Assembly (NCBI GenBank): GCA_051122655.1
Contig: CP182107.1
Coordinates: 2,108,001-2,172,000, forward strand
Reading direction: 5' to 3'
DNA: 64,000 bases
Origin: Pasteurella sp030783905
Lineage (GTDB): Bacteria; Pseudomonadota; Gammaproteobacteria; Enterobacterales; Pasteurellaceae
The position numbers and the translations under genes are program-made. Within the stretch, counting starts at the first letter, position 1, and the number at the start of each line of letters is the position of its first letter. This document shows positions 63,017 to 64,000 of the stretch, one piece after another. The notes under the pieces are model-generated. The model worked only from the letters and a program-made list of their open reading frames with translations. It did no database searches and had not been told where the DNA came from.

Positions 63017-64000
63017 CTAGAACAAGACGCGTGCGCGAATTGTGCCCTCGATCTCTTTTAATTGGCTTAATAACGTGTGCGTGTCTTCCGTTTCCACATC
63101 AATCACCACGTAACCAATAGTGGGATCCGTTTGTAAATACTGTGCTGCAATATTTACGTTAGCATTCACAAACACTTGGTTAATTTTATTCAATACACCC
63201 GGTTTATTGTGGTGAATATGCAATAAACGTTTGGTGCCAGTATGTTCTGGCAGAGAGACTTCAGGGAAGTTGACTGCGGACAGCGTAGAGCCATTATCGG
63301 AGTATTTGACAAATTTCCCCGAAACTTCTGCACCGATATTTTCTTGTGCTTCGGACGTTGAACCGCCAATGTGTGGCGTGAGGATCACATTATCAAACGC
63401 ACGCAATGGGGAAACAAATTCTTCTTGGATGGAGGCGGGTTCTTGTGGGAAAACGTCTAAAGCCGCACCACGGACTTTGCCTGAATCTAATGCTTGAGCT
63501 AAGGCATAGATATCTACCACGGTACCGCGTGCCGCATTAATTAAAATAGCATCTTGTTTTAATTGGGCGATGCGTTCTGCACTGATGAGGTTTTTGGTAG
63601 AAGCATTTTCGGGAACATGGAGTGAGATGACATCACAGCTAGAGAGTAATTCTTCTAGTGTGCGTACTTGTTGTGCATTGCCTAATGGCAGTTTATTTTC
63701 GATATCGTAGAAGAAAACACGCATCCCAAGTGATTCTGCGATAATGCTCAATTGTGAGCCAATATGACCATAACCGATAATACCGAGTTTTTTACCGCGC
63801 ACTTCATGTGATCCATTTGCTGATTTATTCCAAATCCCACGATGCACTTCTGCGTTCGCTTGTGGCACATTACGCATTAACAGCAAAATTTCTCCTAACA
63901 CTAATTCTGCTACAGAACGGGTATTGGAGAAGGGGGCATTAAATACCGGGATACCACGTAATTTGGCTGCGTTCAGATCGACTTGGTTGGTACCAATACA
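63017..64000 (-). CDS. serA: D-3-phosphoglycerate dehydrogenase (5' end outside window)
   Basis: Catalyses the first step of serine synthesis. The 327 residues present (the family is about 410) cover the end of the substrate domain (IGTNQVDLNAAKLRGIPVFN), the NAD-binding domain with GKKLGIIGYGHIGSQL, the catalytic Arg in INAARGTVVD and His in LTPHIGGSTSEAQ, and the C-terminal ACT domain (about the last 80 residues; HHNKPGVLNKINQVF) that gives serine feedback inhibition. The reading frame is open to the window end. Confidence 0.97.
   Translation of the reverse strand, partial: CIGTNQVDLNAAKLRGIPVFNAPFSNTRSVAELVLGEILLLMRNVPQANAEVHRGIWNKSANGSHEVRGKKLGIIGYGHIGSQLSIIAESLGMRVFFYDIENKLPLGNAQQVRTLEELLSSCDVISLHVPENASTKNLISAERIAQLKQDAILINAARGTVVDIYALAQALDSGKVRGAALDVFPQEPASIQEEFVSPLRAFDNVILTPHIGGSTSEAQENIGAEVSGKFVKYSDNGSTLSAVNFPEVSLPEHTGTKRLLHIHHNKPGVLNKINQVFVNANVNIAAQYLQTDPTIGYVVIDVETEDTHTLLSQLKEIEGTIRARVLF

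Overview
The window is a chromosomal stretch of a gamma-proteobacterium of the family Pasteurellaceae, closest in content to Pasteurella multocida. The evidence is more than 25 copies of the Haemophilus-type DNA uptake core AAGTGCGGT scattered over both strands (several built into terminators), gene neighbourhoods of the Haemophilus/Pasteurella type, and a fused SiaQM sialic acid TRAP transporter. No prophage, insertion sequence or CRISPR array was seen. Assignments are by eye from motifs, gene order and remembered families; no database search was run.

Layout. 1-1.7 kb: 3' part of metN behind a MetJ-type operator, and gmhB. 1.7-7.5 kb: a complete rRNA operon (16S, tRNA-Glu, 23S, two tandem 5S genes, tRNA-Asp, tRNA-Trp) with P1 promoter, leader hairpins, boxA and RNase III processing stems. 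7.7-13.3 kb: ubiI, ubiH, pepP and ygfB on the minus strand, divergent from zapA, 6S RNA (ssrS) and ygfA. 13.4-18.2 kb: bamD, rluD, pgeF, ligA. 18.3-27.5 kb: a sialic acid island with catabolism (nanA, a SiaR-like regulator, yhcH/nanQ, nanK, nanE), a putative SGNH acetylesterase, the TRAP transporter siaP-siaQM and the mutarotase nanM. 27.5-31.4 kb: a CcdA/thioredoxin pair and clpB. 31.6-35.5 kb: dapF, a repeat element with hairpin ends, a DUF484 gene, xerC, yigB and an NTF2-like gene. 35.5-41.7 kb: a drug/metabolite permease, folB, plsY, zipA, cysZ, cysK, hemB. 41.7-47.2 kb: tatABC and ubiE-ubiJ-ubiB, with an extra DUF4328 membrane gene inside the ubi cluster. 47.2-51.4 kb: pirin, nhaA and an LtaS-type phosphoglycerol/phosphoethanolamine transferase. 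51.6-57.2 kb: an accessory module of sulfatase, tripartite tricarboxylate transporter (tctA, tctB, tctC) and a radical-SAM sulfatase-maturating enzyme. 57.5-64 kb: a CNNM/CorC-type membrane protein, a DUF1523 protein, tatD, holB, tmk, mltG and the 3' part of serA.

Two accessory systems stand out. The sialic acid island covers the whole route: deacetylation, anomer conversion, uptake, lyase, kinase and epimerase. The sulfatase module looks like a self-contained pathway for importing a small sulfated molecule and desulfating it in the cytoplasm: the sulfatase has no signal peptide, its activating enzyme is encoded beside it, and a tripartite transporter lies between them. Its control regions hold a near-consensus CRP site, two related palindromes and a pair of 20-bp-spaced direct repeats. 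In both the TRAP and the TTT operon a strong hairpin separates the binding-protein gene from the permease genes, which would allow excess binding protein.
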